Positions 39,501-50,645 of a stretch of DNA of 64,000 bases are shown here, one piece after another. Origin of the DNA: Myrmaecium sp. VS I D KN 1 (lineage: Eukaryota; Ascomycota; Dothideomycetes; Valsariales; Valsariaceae); contig JADQAV010000002.1 of NCBI GenBank assembly GCA_019775845.1, positions 186,001-250,000 of the forward strand, written 5' to 3'. The notes beneath the pieces were generated by a model, which made no database searches, was not told the DNA's origin, and was given only the letters and a program-made list of their open reading frames with translations. A program made the translations under genes and the position numbers. Numbering within the stretch: position 1 is the stretch's first letter; each line of letters starts with the position of its first letter.

Positions 39501-40252
39501 GGCGATGGTATAGCAGAGACGCGGTTTCGGCGTGATTGCGCACTTCCGTTTGGGTGATCTGACATAGTTACCAACTTATTAGTATCGCTTTTTGTTTCTA
39601 AAGACTCTGGACCAGATGTACAGTTTGTCTTACCAGAGGGTTTGTTGCTATAGTGACTCTCATAGTGCTCATCGTCCATAACTGTATCGTCATCGGTAAC
39701 ATTGCTTGCTTCTTGGTTACCCTTCGAAGGGGACGGTCTTAGCGGGGAAGAGTGTGACGATAGAGGTGTTGAAAGGCGTTTTGCCGACGCAAGCTTGAAA
39801 GGTGACTGTGGCTTGTTAGGAGTAGATACCTCTTGGTGGCCATTTACGGACGCACGCAAGGCCGCCCGATTCACATGAATCATTTCTTCCACGTCCTGCG
39901 ACTCCTCCTGCGACTCCTCCGGCGACTCAGAGGCGTGTTCGGCTGTGCTGAGCCTGCGCTCCTGTCTCTCTGCAACAGGGGAGATGTGGCGCGACTCTTC
40001 TTCATGGGCGTGGCTGCGCAATCTAGCAGAGCTCCGTGGGGGGATTACTCGTTCCGTGGAAGCGGACTTCTTTGACCGAGTCCGACGAGTTGGGGCATCC
40101 ATATCGATCGCCGCGAGAGGTGACGCAGTCCCGTCCGCGACACGCTGACGAGTGCTGCGGCGCGTTGCAGGCCGATGAACCTGTTCTGCCTCTGCCTTTC
40201 GCGACGAGACCGCGGAGCCGGCTCGTTTGCTCGTTGCTTTTTTAGGGGGCAT
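36542..40252 (-). CDS. Large basic, coiled-coil protein of unknown function (nuclear?)
   Basis: Read as one frame it gives 1,236 aa from the ATG at 40252 (MPPKKATSKRAG). One 75-nt intron is very likely at 39633..39559: GTAAGA, a TACTAAT branch site and TGTCAG; removal keeps the frame. A second, 66 nt, is possible at 38169..38104 (GTGAGT...GGAG). These give 1,211 or 1,189 aa. The N-terminus is rich in Lys/Arg/Ser (RRTRSKKS). A Glu/Lys/Arg/Gln coiled coil lies near residues 390-470, and a Ser/Phe segment followed by a basic patch (RKRKPEPVKPR) near 590. Next comes a Trp/Asp-rich conserved-looking block (LARYPSCYPWQKPG, DEYFPWWFEDYADDYPP) near 610-720. The last third is Pro/Ser-rich with repeated SPAKRS motifs, suggesting kinase or cell-cycle control. 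A nuclear-pore or chromatin role would fit the composition, but I recognise no family. Confidence 0.75.
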   Translation of the reverse strand: MPPKKATSKRAGSAVSSRKAEAEQVHRPATRRSTRQRVADGTASPLAAIDMDAPTRRTRSKKSASTERVIPPRSSARLRSHAHEEESRHISPVAERQERRLSTAEHASESPEESQEESQDVEEMIHVNRAALRASVNGHQEVSTPNKPQSPFKLASAKRLSTPLSSHSSPLRPSPSKGNQEASNVTDDDTVMDDEHYESHYSNKPSGKTNCTSGPESLETKSDTNKLVTMSDHPNGSAQSRRNRVSAIPSPTSPSVHDDMADVEVQSVASSRRSTRHRDAFLESPSERRRANRSTEFTSSAADVLRPLVATREHDKAKHAQMRMWKHAHEEAGRRQEEAQRQKEEEERQKKEEEERKKREAERARYDACVEGDAALVSESLKREQEAERRAADAERRLSGKQSTPKTAQKSQRSATTPVTTPQASAKQKRTRDEMNNDEEPPFRSRGDKLSPVVETPSGSEPTTTDVAATPTPSARPSIFGRISSSFSSVLSAISPSPRKRKPEPVKPRQPDPQKRQEALERAAAKEPETNASVHYGDATFMTKEQLRTFHLCCQDPADAQDFLNWLPRFNEKHQRYVQQMRNGRTPPLRKAVELARYPSCYPWQKPGTFTDLEEMDDEYFPWWFEDYADDYPPLSEEQREPAGKKRRTEEGSVATKFWPSRSRPATSSPDWHTQAGGTGNVFAQSQRLDSDSTGEYTVNSTFVAPSIITLNPISGVNRDAGPYRKQLDAMRSGKMTIRQFFEQKLQEEVAFAKQSAPKEPAPSEIIPSCEDSPEIEDASPSATKSHAKRSVRANRNLAAAGLSVTAVTSASQISFASANGDSSSAFGSHGVLSKTSNVNHAAPTSFKGKGHAIFLQNPGMIVCCDLLAQVHRMPNDTIYHNAHSGRKHYLRQQEYEIRILHTMELGLDPWKPRPDCHISQLFPNARTVADQSLRRHLVTESIEKPATPQPKTATEGEQRQPSEPRGSCQLSPPPAASTPKSNPKRQPSPGRTYGFDPEDDDSSLLSETVSPVKQSNPADPVQNIFAQSEQRTSQKPNEPIAPASSTNPSSPAWTMPPPPRPQPAHASLPGQSPQPAASSPAKRSFEFEPESTPAKRSLGPSESERVAEARKKLEKHRPKAPSSLRQSSQLASSPTSETPRTITAAPTPKLGDSLITQGLKVPPPTVQELSPPPSPPLESDLEKKAEEVFSFGSPEPTVASEKIVLLVREDIERDPAKFEEEAEKVFGSVFDRVMH

Positions 40253-41411
40253 GTTTGGTCTCAGGCGCTCACGCGGGTGGCTGGAAGTTTGTCTGCTTGC
40301 GCGGGTAGCTGCGCCGAGGCGAAGTTTGTGGGGAGTTGGCCCGGTAACCGTGAGCGTCTGAATACGCGAAAAAACGCGTGGGTAGGATCTGAGTTGCTGC
40401 TGGGCGTGCTCTTCGCTCGTGCAAAGAGTCCGTAGAGGAGCGGTGATCAGGATGAAAGGACGTACTCTGCAGTGGCAGAGGAAATCAGCGCGTGTGTCGT
40501 GCTCAGGAGGACCAGACCAGGTGCATAACACCAAGCAGCACCCGGTAGAGCAGAAGCGCTATGTGGTGAGGATGCGAGCGGCACGGACTATGGGGATGGT
40601 AAGAATGAGGAGCTGTAAGCAGTGAATCCTTGTAGTTGACGTCTACTTCGCGATTCTTGGCAAGTCGGGTGCACTGGGCAGTGTTTTTCTTTGTCGTTAT
40701 CTTATCTAGTAGGTGACCACGGGCGAGGAATGATCGCCGTCACAAGCATAGAAACATAAAATCACTCCTTTCTCCTTCCATTACGAACCACCTCTTTCTT
40801 TGTTCCAGGGCTGCTCCCTTGTCGCAGAGAATGGACCACGTGTCCAGACCTTGCTTTCTTGAATATCTCCCAATCATACCTACGGAGTACAATACCAACG
40901 AGTTCTCTCCAACCCCTTTCAAAGTATATAACTACTCCCACGGAACCTACTGTATATACAGAACCCTCACAATGATTCTTATGCCTTACTGTATTCCCGA
41001 ATTTGTAGGGTACACGCATATGTTATACCAAGAAGCTCAAGACACATTACGTCTTCTACTAAGGTGAAATTTGGGAGCACTTCGAAGCTCTCCTACGGTC
41101 ATCATCTACTCCAAAGAGACCTATCCCCTTCTCGACTCCCCGAAAAGCATCAGAATTGAAGGCCATGAGGCACCTCCCTACCTACCTCTGTTCAGGGAAG
41201 GTAAAATACGACGGTGGCTGCGGTAGCCGGCTAAAGTACGACGTAGCTTATCCCAGAATGCGCCGAAATGCTTACGTGCTTTACAATGTAAAAAGCAAAA
41301 GAGAAAGAAAACCAAGGGAAACCCAACATGCAGCAGCCTCACTGTTGCTTGTCGCTTGACGATTTCAAGTCAACCGCTGGGCGTGAGACTGTTTCGAGCC
41401 CGCGCAGATGT
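40253..41411. other. Promoter of the large orphan gene and 3' region of PRPP synthetase
   Basis: About 1.16 kb. The first ~350 bp is the likely promoter/5' UTR of the minus-strand orphan. An ATG upstream in its frame exists only as part of a low-quality extension. No gene was seen between 40.6 and 41.4 kb; the sequence there is AT-richer and unique. Confidence 0.45.
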
Positions 41412-42775
41412 TCAGTCATAGTTGAACAGAACACTGATGCTCTCGCCGTGGTGTACACGCCGGATAGCCTTGCTAAAGTCAGATGCAAAACACATAGATA
41501 GTGCACGGTCGAATACTCACCTCCGCAAAGACATGGCCAACCTCGAGCACCTCCAACTTGGGACACCTCCTCCGGTGATCCTCTTGTGCTACGGTGTTGG
41601 TGACAACAACGTGATCCAGAGGGCTAGCGTTGATCCGATCAATGGCATCACCACTCAAGATGCCATGAGTAATCAAAGCGTATACCTTCGTTGCGCCCTC
41701 CTTCTTCACAAGCTTAGCGGCTCGAGTGATCGTGTTGGAGGTGTCGGCAAGATCGTCGATGAGAATAGCGGTCCGGTCCGCTACGTCGCCAACCAACATC
41801 ATCGTAGCGTTCTGACGGTCGGTGATCTTGGTAGGACGGCGCTCCTGCATGGAAGTCAGCTGGCAAACGACGCAAAATATATAAACAAAATCGACAAACC
41901 TTGTGGATCAAGGCAAAGGGCATGCCGAGAGCGTCCGCGATCGCCGTGGCACGCTTAGCGCCTCCCGCATCCGGACTGACGATCACCGCTTCCTGGAAGT
42001 TGGGAATCTGGTGCTTGATGTACTTCCGAAGAAGATGGCTACCGTACAGATTGTCGACCGGAATGTCGAAGAATCCTTGGTATTGGGGGTCGTGCAAGTC
42101 CATAGTAATGACGTGGTCCACACCGGCGCAGACCAGAAGATCGGCAACCAAGGTACCTGCCTGAGCTACCCAACACTTGTAGCCGCGTTGTGGCTGAAAC
42201 GCTGGAAGTTCCTTGCTGTTGCTCGAGTCGCCATTGGACTGATGCTCAGACTTATTTCCATTCTTCGAAGGACTCGACGGGACGCCATTGCGCTGACCGT
42301 CAAGCTGAAGCCGAGTGAGCTGCTTGTGCAGGGCTTCAGATCCGTTCGTCAGACCCAAACTCTCGGGCTGGCCGGGAAAGGGCGTTTGCGGTCTGCTCTC
42401 GAAGGTGTAGCCACCGGCCTTCTCGAGATGTGTCGGAACCTTAGACAACGGCGCACCAGTCTTGTTATACGGAATATCACTCTGCCTGGAGTAGGGAAAG
42501 AGGGGAAGAACAGCGGTGACACGCCGAGCAGAGGCCGTTTTACAGGCCGAGACGGCGATCAAGAGTTCCATGAGGTGGTCATTGACCTTGCCTCCGCCGG
42601 ATTGGATGATGAAGACATCCTTCCCTCTGACCGATTCCATTATCTCCACCCGAGTCTCGCCAACCGCAAACTTGGAGAGCAGAACATTTGCCGGCGGTAT
42701 ACCGAGGTGGTTGCAAATGGTGTCCGTAATCTGCGGGTGGGAGCTGCCTCCCATGACGACGAGGTTGCGCACCAT
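41412..42775 (-). CDS. Ribose-phosphate pyrophosphokinase (PRPP synthetase) with an insertion
   Basis: Predicted exons, on the complement, 42775..41900, 41844..41521 and 41468..41412 (418 aa). The final exon starts at AAG|GCTATCCGG, restoring the family C-terminus AIRRVHHGESISVLF. The enzyme makes PRPP from ribose-5-phosphate and ATP for purine, pyrimidine, His and Trp synthesis. Visible motifs are LPLFPYSRQSD (ATP/flexible loop), ITMDLHDPQYQGFF, VSPDAGGAKRA and the ribose-phosphate loop LIDDLADTSNTI. A poorly ordered insertion of about 95 residues (about 104-200, Ser/Asn/Gln-rich) splits the catalytic loop from the next helix. Similar non-homologous regions occur in yeast Prs1 and Prs5, which work as hetero-oligomers with normal-length subunits. 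The catalytic residues around the insertion appear kept. Whether this paralogue is catalytic or regulatory is open. Confidence 0.93.
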
Positions 42776-43677
42776 ACTGGTAGGTTTTGCGGACGCTATT
42801 TTGACGGTTGGGGCTCAATCGACCTCTACAAGTTGCGATTTAGCTGCAGCGCTTGCGTGGAGACTCATACCCATACCTCGCCCGAAGTCGGTCGGCAAGT
42901 GATCGGACTGCGGTTTTTCTGTGGCGGGGATCCGAGGATGATGTCGAGTCTTTGAGCGGTAAGCGTGCGGGCAAACCGACTGTTTGGACTGAAGGATGGT
43001 AATTATATCAGAGAATCGGGAGGATCATGACGATCCGGAGCGCGTGGAGAAAGACTGAAACAGCTTGCGCGTTGCTCATGGTGAAATGGATAAGTTAAAA
43101 TGCTGGCGAAGTTCAATCGGTGCTAAAATTTCCAGATGGCTTGGCACGCAGGGACAAAAGGATCGAGGGGTTGGTTACGTGCTTTGCCTTGTGGCGTTGG
43201 TACCACCCGCCCGTTCCCCTCGGCGGCGTCTCACTGGCCATAGTAATCAACGTGACTGTAAGAGGCGGATAATTGGAGGGCTCTACAAAGAATGCTCCCT
43301 TTTTTCAACAAAATGTGAATTATATTTAGAGCGAGTAGGGCTTACCCACCGCGCTTTCACGGTCTCCTATCTCCATGCCTTCAAAATGGCTCTACGAATA
43401 ATAATAATTGTGCGAACGGTCAAGACAAGGCTTCCGTGTAACAAGTCAAATGTACTCTATCGCGACATTTCTGAACACACTGGGCTGGTAAAGATTCCGG
43501 TCACAGGATCCTGTACAGGCCCTATGTCAATGGGAGGTTCGAAAAGGCGCTGATGAGTGTGCACCAAGGAAATTGAAAGTGAAAAACTGCCCCAGCCTGA
43601 TTGGACAGAAGGAACTCCAGACACTGTAACGCCATCCATGAATATTTTTGGCCAACGAAAGCAGTAACACAATCCCT
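42776..43677. other. Intergenic region between PRPP synthetase and HAS1
   Basis: About 900 bp holding the PRPP synthetase promoter and the HAS1 3' UTR. Only shadow-like short frames are present, and nothing else was recognised. Confidence 0.5.
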
Positions 43678-45623
43678 CTAGTCGTCATTCCTCTTGCGTT
43701 TGAACTTGTTTTGTCTCGGTTGACTTCCGTATGCTCTCCGTCCCTCCACTTTCTTGTCACGGCCCAAGCTGGCTCCCAAAGTGAGGTCCACCCGGGGCGG
43801 GGTGGTGAAGCCGAAGGACTTCGCTACCTTCACAAGGTCAAGCTTGTGGACGTCGAAGATGCTGCGCAAGCTGTGGCTAGCGTATGCGTTAAGATAAGAC
43901 TTGTATCCCTCCTTGGCAGACTGTGAAGGTGTTAGTTCCATATTCACTAAATGTGGATCTGAGTCAGTAGACACTTACTTTGTTGAGATAATAATTAGCA
44001 GAGATGAGTTTCTCCAACTGAGACTGGATGTTCAGGATCTTCTTAGCTGGAAGCTCGAACTCAACCAAGGGCACCCTGGCTTCCTTTAGAAGTTTCAGGA
44101 AACCAATCTCAGACGGCAACAAGAAGAGCAAGCTCTTGCCCTTGCCATTAGAGCCACGTGCGGTACGACCCACGCGATGGATGTAGTCCCTCGGGTCATC
44201 CGGAGGGTCAAATTGGATGATCCAATCGACAGCAGGGATATCGAGGCCTCGGGCGGCAACATCAGTACAGATAAGCGTACCGTGCGTGGCATTGCAGAAT
44301 TCGAAAAAAACGTTGGTTCTCTTCTGCTGTTTGAGCTTGCCATGGAGGTGAAGAACGGGGAGATCGATGTAGTTGAGGAGTTCCGAGTAGAACTGGACGG
44401 AGTTGCAGCTCGAGAAGAAGACAATAATCTTCTTCTTCTGATGGCGCTTCAAGAAGGAAAAGAGGAGTCGGAACCGAATATCAGAATCCGCGATGACATA
44501 TCCTTGCTCCAACCCTTCTGCGGTACTGTGCTCCTTGAAATGGTCGACGTTGATGTACAGTGGCCCAGGCCGCAGAGAGATTCTCGCCAAATCCTCAACC
44601 TTCGTCGTTTGCGTGGCGCTGAAAAGCATGGTCTGCCTCTCCTCCTTGGGGAGGACTTTGATGATTTGCCTCATCTCATCTTCGAAACCAACTTCCAGGA
44701 TACGGTCGGCCTCGTCGATGACCAGTGTCCGCAGGTTCTTGTAGACGAAGCCCGGGGTGTTTTGAAGATGGTCGAGAAGACGTCCCGGCGTAGCGATGAG
44801 AAGGTTGACACCCTTGGTCAGCTTTTCCGCTTCAGCCCTGCGGTTCTGCAAAACGTTAGTATTCTGCGCAAGTACAGGGACCAGCCCGACTTACAGCGCC
44901 ACCGATCACAATGCCGTAGGTCTGAGAGTGATGTTCCAGCAATTCTCTCGCGACACCAAAGATCTGAAGAGCAAGCTCTCTGGTCGGAGAGACGACCAGA
45001 ACACCTGTTCCGTTACGAGGCTTGAAGCGCAGAGACGTCAACATCTCAACAGCGGGAATCAAGAATGCCAATGTCTTTCCGGATCCCGTTTTAGCCGCGC
45101 CGAGAATATCTCTGCCCGTCATCGCCGGTGGAATAGACTTCTGTTGGATCTCGGTCATCTTCTCGAAGCCCATGCCCTCGATCGCCTTCATGGTCTTCTC
45201 GTTTAAGTTGAGGTCCGAAAACTTGACAGGGTCGGCGCCGGTTTGAGGCAGCGACACGGTACCTGTCGGTAGGTCCGAGGGCTTCTCCAAGTCGGCATCG
45301 TCATCCTCGTTCTCGCCGTTCTCCTTGGCGGCGTCAGATTTCGCCTGCGCCGCGACAGCCTTCAGTTGCTCATTGACCGCTTGCTCGTCTTCTTCATCTG
45401 AATCGCTTCCTTCCTCCGCACTCTTTCCCTCCTCTTGCTCGGCTTCTGGAGTGTGTTCCTTCTTGGCCTTCTTTCGCGGCTTCACCTGCGCAACGGCAGC
45501 ATCACCATTCTCGACGGCTTCAGCGACAGATTCCGTAGCAGGTTCAGCAGCAGCAACGCTCTTTGCCTTCGAGCCGCCGTGCTTTCTTTTGCGCTTCTTG
45601 TTCTCGATCTCGGAGGCGGCCAT
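43678..45623 (-). CDS. HAS1: DEAD-box RNA helicase HAS1 (ribosome biogenesis)
   Basis: Predicted exons, on the complement, 45623..44895, 44845..43979 and 43920..43678 (612 aa); introns of 49 and 58 nt, both GTAAGT. A Lys/Glu-rich N-terminus precedes the helicase core. The core has Q motif ([11 protein letters not shown]), motif [44 protein letters not shown] and HRVGRTARG. The C-terminal extension [21 protein letters not shown] with a basic end ([10 protein letters not shown]) distinguishes HAS1/DDX18 from other DEAD-box proteins. HAS1 acts in the nucleolus on both 40S and 60S precursors and helps release U14 and other snoRNAs. No catalytic motif is altered. Confidence 0.96.
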
Positions 45624-46401
45624 CTTGTCGTGTATGATGGACAATCGGTGCTCGGACTTGGTGCAGCAGAAAAAAAGTTGAGCAGGGTCGGCGTTCTGGG
45701 GCGCGTCGCCGATAGTCCGTGGCACGTGCGCTAGGCGTTCTGTTGGCCTCAGGCTTGCCAGTTGTGCCAGTGTGGTTGCTTTCCACTCCACACCTCCATC
45801 GTTACTTTCTCACCACTTCATCACTTTCTGGATATGGATGCGGGAGGCAGTTCATGCCTTAACATGGGCTGAAAGATTGTTGTCGCACTCAGAGAAGGCC
45901 CCAGCCTACAGGAGAAAGTCATGGTTTCACAACGCAGCTTACCGTTCGAGTCGAGCATGGTGAACACAACTGACTCCACACCTTAAGACATCAGGAGTAG
46001 CTCTCCATGGGGGACGAGGTCGTAATGTAAGCTCGAGTTGTATATTCTTCCACAACTCAGGTCATTGTCAAGACGGACTGCATGGAGAACCACGGAAAGC
46101 GTCTCGTTCTAATACGAGACAACGTGGATGGATTGAAGTACTGCAACCCTCGTTGTTGAGGTAGGGCTGCGCTTTCACATGTCATCTGTCTCTAAATTTC
46201 AGTCTTTTGTTTTTCGTCTCTCTTTGGCAGACTTGTTTTTGTCTGCTTCCTCATCAAACATTGCCCACGATCTTTACGCTCGCGTTAATAACATCATCGT
46301 TCATACTCAACGCTAAGCGTATCCTTAACTTCTACCGAAACTACTTGCTACAATTATCTTTGATCATCAGTGTTAGTACAGTGATCAACGCCGACGTCAT
46401 T
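45624..46401. other. HAS1 promoter and upstream region of the dynamin-like gene
   Basis: 778 bp between divergent start codons. Open frames here are short. The frame of the dynamin-like gene stays open upstream to 46207, but that part is hydrophobic and T-rich and is taken as 5' UTR. Confidence 0.5.
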
Positions 46402-48779
46402 ATGGGCTCCTTTTCAGACATTGATGCAGTCAACGGCACTGATTCGCAGGTCACTGCTAGTCCTGCTGTAGCTAACCTCCAGTCTGTCAACACCGCGTCT
46501 CTTGGAAAGCTGCAGAGTGATGATCAGCGTAAGCTCATGGACCTGGTTGACAAGCTGCGTCGCCATGGGCTGGGCGGCCTTCTGAGCCTGCCTCAGCTTG
46601 TTGTTTGTGGTGATCAGTCGTCCGGCAAGAGCTCAGTACTCGAAGCCATCACTGAGATTCCGTTCCCACGCAAGGAGAACCTCTGCACCCGTTTTGCCAC
46701 CGAGATCGTCCTCCGTCGCGCCGCAACAGATTCAATCACGACCAAAATCATTCCTGATAAAAACAGACCGAAATCGGATCAAGACAGGCTTATGTCTTTC
46801 ACCAGAAACATCAGTCACTTCTCCGAGTTGCCAAATCTCATTGACGATGCTTCCCTCGCGATGGGACTGGGAGATGCTGCCGAAGGTGCTACTACCCGTG
46901 CCTTTTCTCGCGATGTCCTCAGCATCGATATCTGCGGGCCCAATCGCCCTCAACTGTCTGTGCCCTCTACACTACCCCACTGGAACTCTGCTAACATACA
47001 CAGTACTATCGTGGATCTGCCTGGCTTGTTCCATAGTGGAAATAAGATGCAGTCAAAGAGCGATGTTGGACTCATTCGTGGGCTTGTGGAGGAGTACATC
47101 ACCAATGAGCGTACCATCATCCTCGCAGTCGTGTCTGCGAAAAATGACTATGCTAATCAGATCATCCTGGACTTTTCACAGCGCGTGGACCCGAAGGGCA
47201 AACGCACTCTCGGAATCATCACGAAGCCGGATTTCCTCATCGAGGGCTCGGAGAATCAGAAAACCTGGATTGATCTTTGTTTGAATAAAGATATCCACTT
47301 CGAACTGGGTTGGCACTGCCTCAAGAACCGCAGTGACAGCGAACTTAATTTGTCATTCCAGGAGCGGAACGCTTCCGAACATGCGTATTTCTCTCAAGGC
47401 CTTTGGGACTCCAACGTACCGAAGGACAAAGTCGGCATCGAGTCGCTTCGGACGCGCCTAAGCAATGTTCTGCATAATCATCTGAAGAAGGAGCTTCCAG
47501 GGCTCCGGAATGAGCTGATCTCGAAGCTTCGAGAGACTAAGGAAAGCCTCGCACGTCTCGGTGACAAGAGGTCCACTCTTAGCGAGCAGAAACAATACCT
47601 CATGAGCGTAAGCATGCGCACTCATGACATCCTCAAGAGTGCTGTTGCTGGACACTACGAAGATGACTTCTTTGGCCCTGTGAACATGGAAGCTGCAATC
47701 GACTCTGCCGATAACGTGCGCCGGCTGAGGGCTGCTGTTCAGCACCTCAATCTTGATTTTGCGCGAAAGATGTCTACTTGGGGCTCAAAGTATGATATTG
47801 ACTCTATTCGCAGCCTAGCAGCCGCGGAAACCCAGCCCCGGACGAGTCCAAAGCAGCCGCACACGGATGACAGTCATCATCGGTGCAAGAAACTCAAGCG
47901 CGCCGAGGCCGTAGAATGGGTTGAGAAGATTCTGCAGAGATCTCGCGCCCGTGAGCTGCCCGGAAACTTCAATCCAATGCTCATCAGTGAGCTATTCTGG
48001 GAGCAGTCTGAACCGTGGGGCGACATCGCCAATGAGCACATTGAAAAAGTGGCCGATACATGTGCTTTTGTCGCAAAGAAGGTCCTGCAGGCTACCACCG
48101 CTCCAGAGGTGGCAAGTCGCCTATGGAACGACCGTGTAGAGCCGGCACTGTTCGCATCACTTGCCAGTGCTCGCGCTGAGCTTGATAAAATCCTGAAGGA
48201 TAAGAAGCAGCACGCAACCACATACAATCACTATTACACGACTAACATCCAGAAAATACGTGACGAGAAGTACGGAACGATGGTTTCGAAACTTGCAGAT
48301 GCCTCGAAGGTTAGTGTGCATCAGGCGGCGCCTACGGGGCATGGCTTCGGCCAGCAGTATTCGACCGTTACGTATATCGACCCCAACAAGCTGAAGGCTA
48401 AGCTGGAGTCCAACATCATTGATGACATGGACAAGTTCTCTGCCGAAGAGGCGCTCGACTGCCAGATGGCGTACTATAAGGTAAGCAAAGCGGCTCATCC
48501 CGTTGTTCTGAACCTGGACTAACAGTGCTTTAGGATGAGCTTAAGTATTTCATCAACGTCGTCGCTAAGCAGGTCATCGAGCGTCACCTTATCAGGACCC
48601 TTCCAGATCAAGTCCTTTCCCCGCTCACCGTGGCTGGCTTTGCAGACGATGAAGTGAGGTACATCGCCGAAGAAGAAGAATCCGTCAAGCAGCAGCGCGA
48701 GTTCCTAGAAGGCCGCAAGGAGATCCTCGAGAAGGGCGCAGAGGTTTTCAGGATTGCCTTGGGTAACTTGAGGCCTTAA
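46402..48779 (+). CDS. Dynamin-like GTPase (fungal Mx/Vps1-related)
   Basis: Predicted exons 46402..48480 and 48534..48779 (774 aa); the 53-nt intron GTAAGC...CTTTAG has a GACTAAC branch site. The GTPase domain has P-loop GDQSSGKSS (70-78), switch I region CTRFATEI, DLPG and TKPD. A helical stalk and a C-terminal GTPase-effector domain (YFINVVAKQVIERHLIRTLP) follow. There is no PH or proline-rich domain, as in Mx proteins, and no mitochondrial targeting signal. It belongs to a large, often lineage-specific fungal group of Mx-like dynamins with unknown cargo, distinct from the housekeeping Vps1 and Dnm1. The ATG at 46402 was chosen because it precedes the first normal-looking sequence; the upstream extension is hydrophobic. 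Its assembly and nucleotide-binding residues look intact. Confidence 0.92.
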
Positions 48780-49342
48780 GCCTTGATATCGGTACCACAA
48801 AAACGCGCTCTCTCGACTTAGTGTGGCGGGTCAAATGTGATGTACCGATGGTGTTGTGTGGGCAGGATCGCAGGAACAGGAGCAGCATATGACAGTTACA
48901 CTTTCGACAGTGGACCAGGGGATGATTCAATCCCAGCTCTTTTCGATTGATAAGCTGCTCAGCTATAGAGTCCTCGAGTTCTCGGAGGTTTACTCATCTT
49001 CCTTGTTGGAAAGCGAAACTCCTCTTTCAGTCTTGTCAAAAGCCGAAAGAGATGAATTTGCAAGTGCTGGCACGGGTTGTTGAAAATCATAGACCCGTTT
49101 GGCAAACTAGTTTATGTTCCTGCTCCTACAAAATACACGATGATCTTAATGGGCCATGACCCCGGCAGTTGATAGAAATTATGGGTTCTATGATTCTATC
49201 CCATTTATGCTGTAGGAGTAGTCGCCAAGGCCGGCGAAACCTCGGCAGCCAACCAGCTTCGCCATCCCGTCACTGACGCAGCTGCACCTTGATCCACGGG
49301 GAAGCTCTTCTACACAACCACGCCGCAAGTAACCACGACAAG
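48780..49342. other. Intergenic region between the dynamin-like gene and VMA6
   Basis: 563 bp of unique sequence: 3' UTR of the first gene and promoter of VMA6. No other feature was seen. Confidence 0.5.
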
Positions 49343-50645
49343 ATGGAGGGTGTTTTCTACAATGCCTCGAACGGGTGAGAAGCGGAGCCATTCTGTGGTC
49401 GATGACTATCTCGACTAACACTCTGTCAGCTACCTCGAAGGCATAGTGCGAGGTTACCGCAACAGCCTGCTCACCAGCCAGAACTATAGCAACCTCACTC
49501 AATGCGACACAATAGATGGTTCGTCCTGCCAACTTCGTACAGCCCGGTCTTTCCACTTACACCTCTTCAGATGTCAAGCTGCAACTCTCACCTGCGTACG
49601 GTGACTTCCTCGCCGCTCTCCCGCCCAATCCATCCACCTCTGCCCTCGCCAACAAGGCCACCGAGAAACTCGTCTCCGAGTTCCGCTACCTCCAAGCCAA
49701 CGCGACCGGCTCCCTTGCCAAGTTCATGGACTACCTCACCTACGGATACATGATCGACAATGTAGCTCTGCTCATCACCGGCACCCTACATGAGCGCGAT
49801 ACTCGGGAGCTCTTGTCTCGCTGCCACCCGTTGGGCTGGTTCGAGACGATGCCCGTCCTCTGCGTTGCGACCAACATCGAGGAGCTATACAACAGCGTGC
49901 TGGTCGAGACGCCGCTGGCGCCGTACTTCAAGGGCTCCCTGAGCCACCAAGACCTTGACGAGCTCAACATCGAGATCATCCGCAACACGCTGTACAAGAA
50001 TTACCTGGAAGACTTCTACCGCTTTGTGAACAACGACGAGGAGCTGAAGGGAACCCCGACTGCGGAGGTCATGTCGGAAGTCCTGGAGTTCGAGGCGGAT
50101 CGCCGGGCCATCAACATCACGCTCAACAGCTTCGGCACCGAGCTGAGCAAGGCCGACCGGAAGAAGCTGTACCCGACCTTCGGCAAGCTGTTTCCGGAGG
50201 GCACGCTTATGCTCAGCCGCGCCGATGATGTCGAAGGCGTCCGCATCGCCGTGGACGGCATTGCCGACTACAAGGCCTTCTTCGACCAGGCGGGGTTGAG
50301 TCAGAGCGGGCCGACGAGCCTGGGTAACATGGCGGGCGGAATGGGCACGGAGAGCCGGAGCTTGGAGGATCTGTTCTACGAGAAGGAGATGCAGATCGCG
50401 AAGCTGGCGTTCACGAGGCAGTTCACCCATGCGATTGTGTGTGCTTGGGTGAAGTTGAAGGAGCAGGTGAGTAACTTGAACGGTGACCTATTTGTTCTCC
50501 TGAGGCTCGTCATGATGTAGAAACAGGTCGGAATTTCTTGCTAACTGGAATCTCACCTTAGGAAATCCGAAACATCACGTGGATAGCGGAGTGCATCGCC
50601 CAAAACCAGAAGGAGCGGATTGGGAACTACATCAGTGTCTTCTAA
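49343..50645 (+). CDS. VMA6: V-type ATPase subunit d (Vma6)
   Basis: Predicted exons 49343..49374, 49430..49518, 49571..50466 and 50562..50645 (366 aa). Three phase-consistent introns (GTGAGA, GTTCGT, GTGAGT) join MEGVFYNASNG-YLEGIVRGYRNSLLT-CDTID-DVKLQLS and end ITWIAECIAQNQKERIGNYISVF, the highly conserved C-terminus of subunit d. The protein caps the c-ring of the Vo sector and couples it to the central stalk of the proton pump that acidifies vacuole and endosomes. Length matches the family. Intron 2 begins GTTCGT, a less common 5' site that should be confirmed by RNA. Confidence 0.96.

Noticed and set aside
40253-40534. N-terminal extension of the large minus-strand orphan
   Set aside because: The extra residues look like translated promoter; MPPKKATSKR at 40252 is a natural start.
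46207-46401. Hydrophobic N-terminal extension of the dynamin-like GTPase
   Set aside because: T-rich leader with no upstream ATG of good context; related GTPases start near the chosen ATG.
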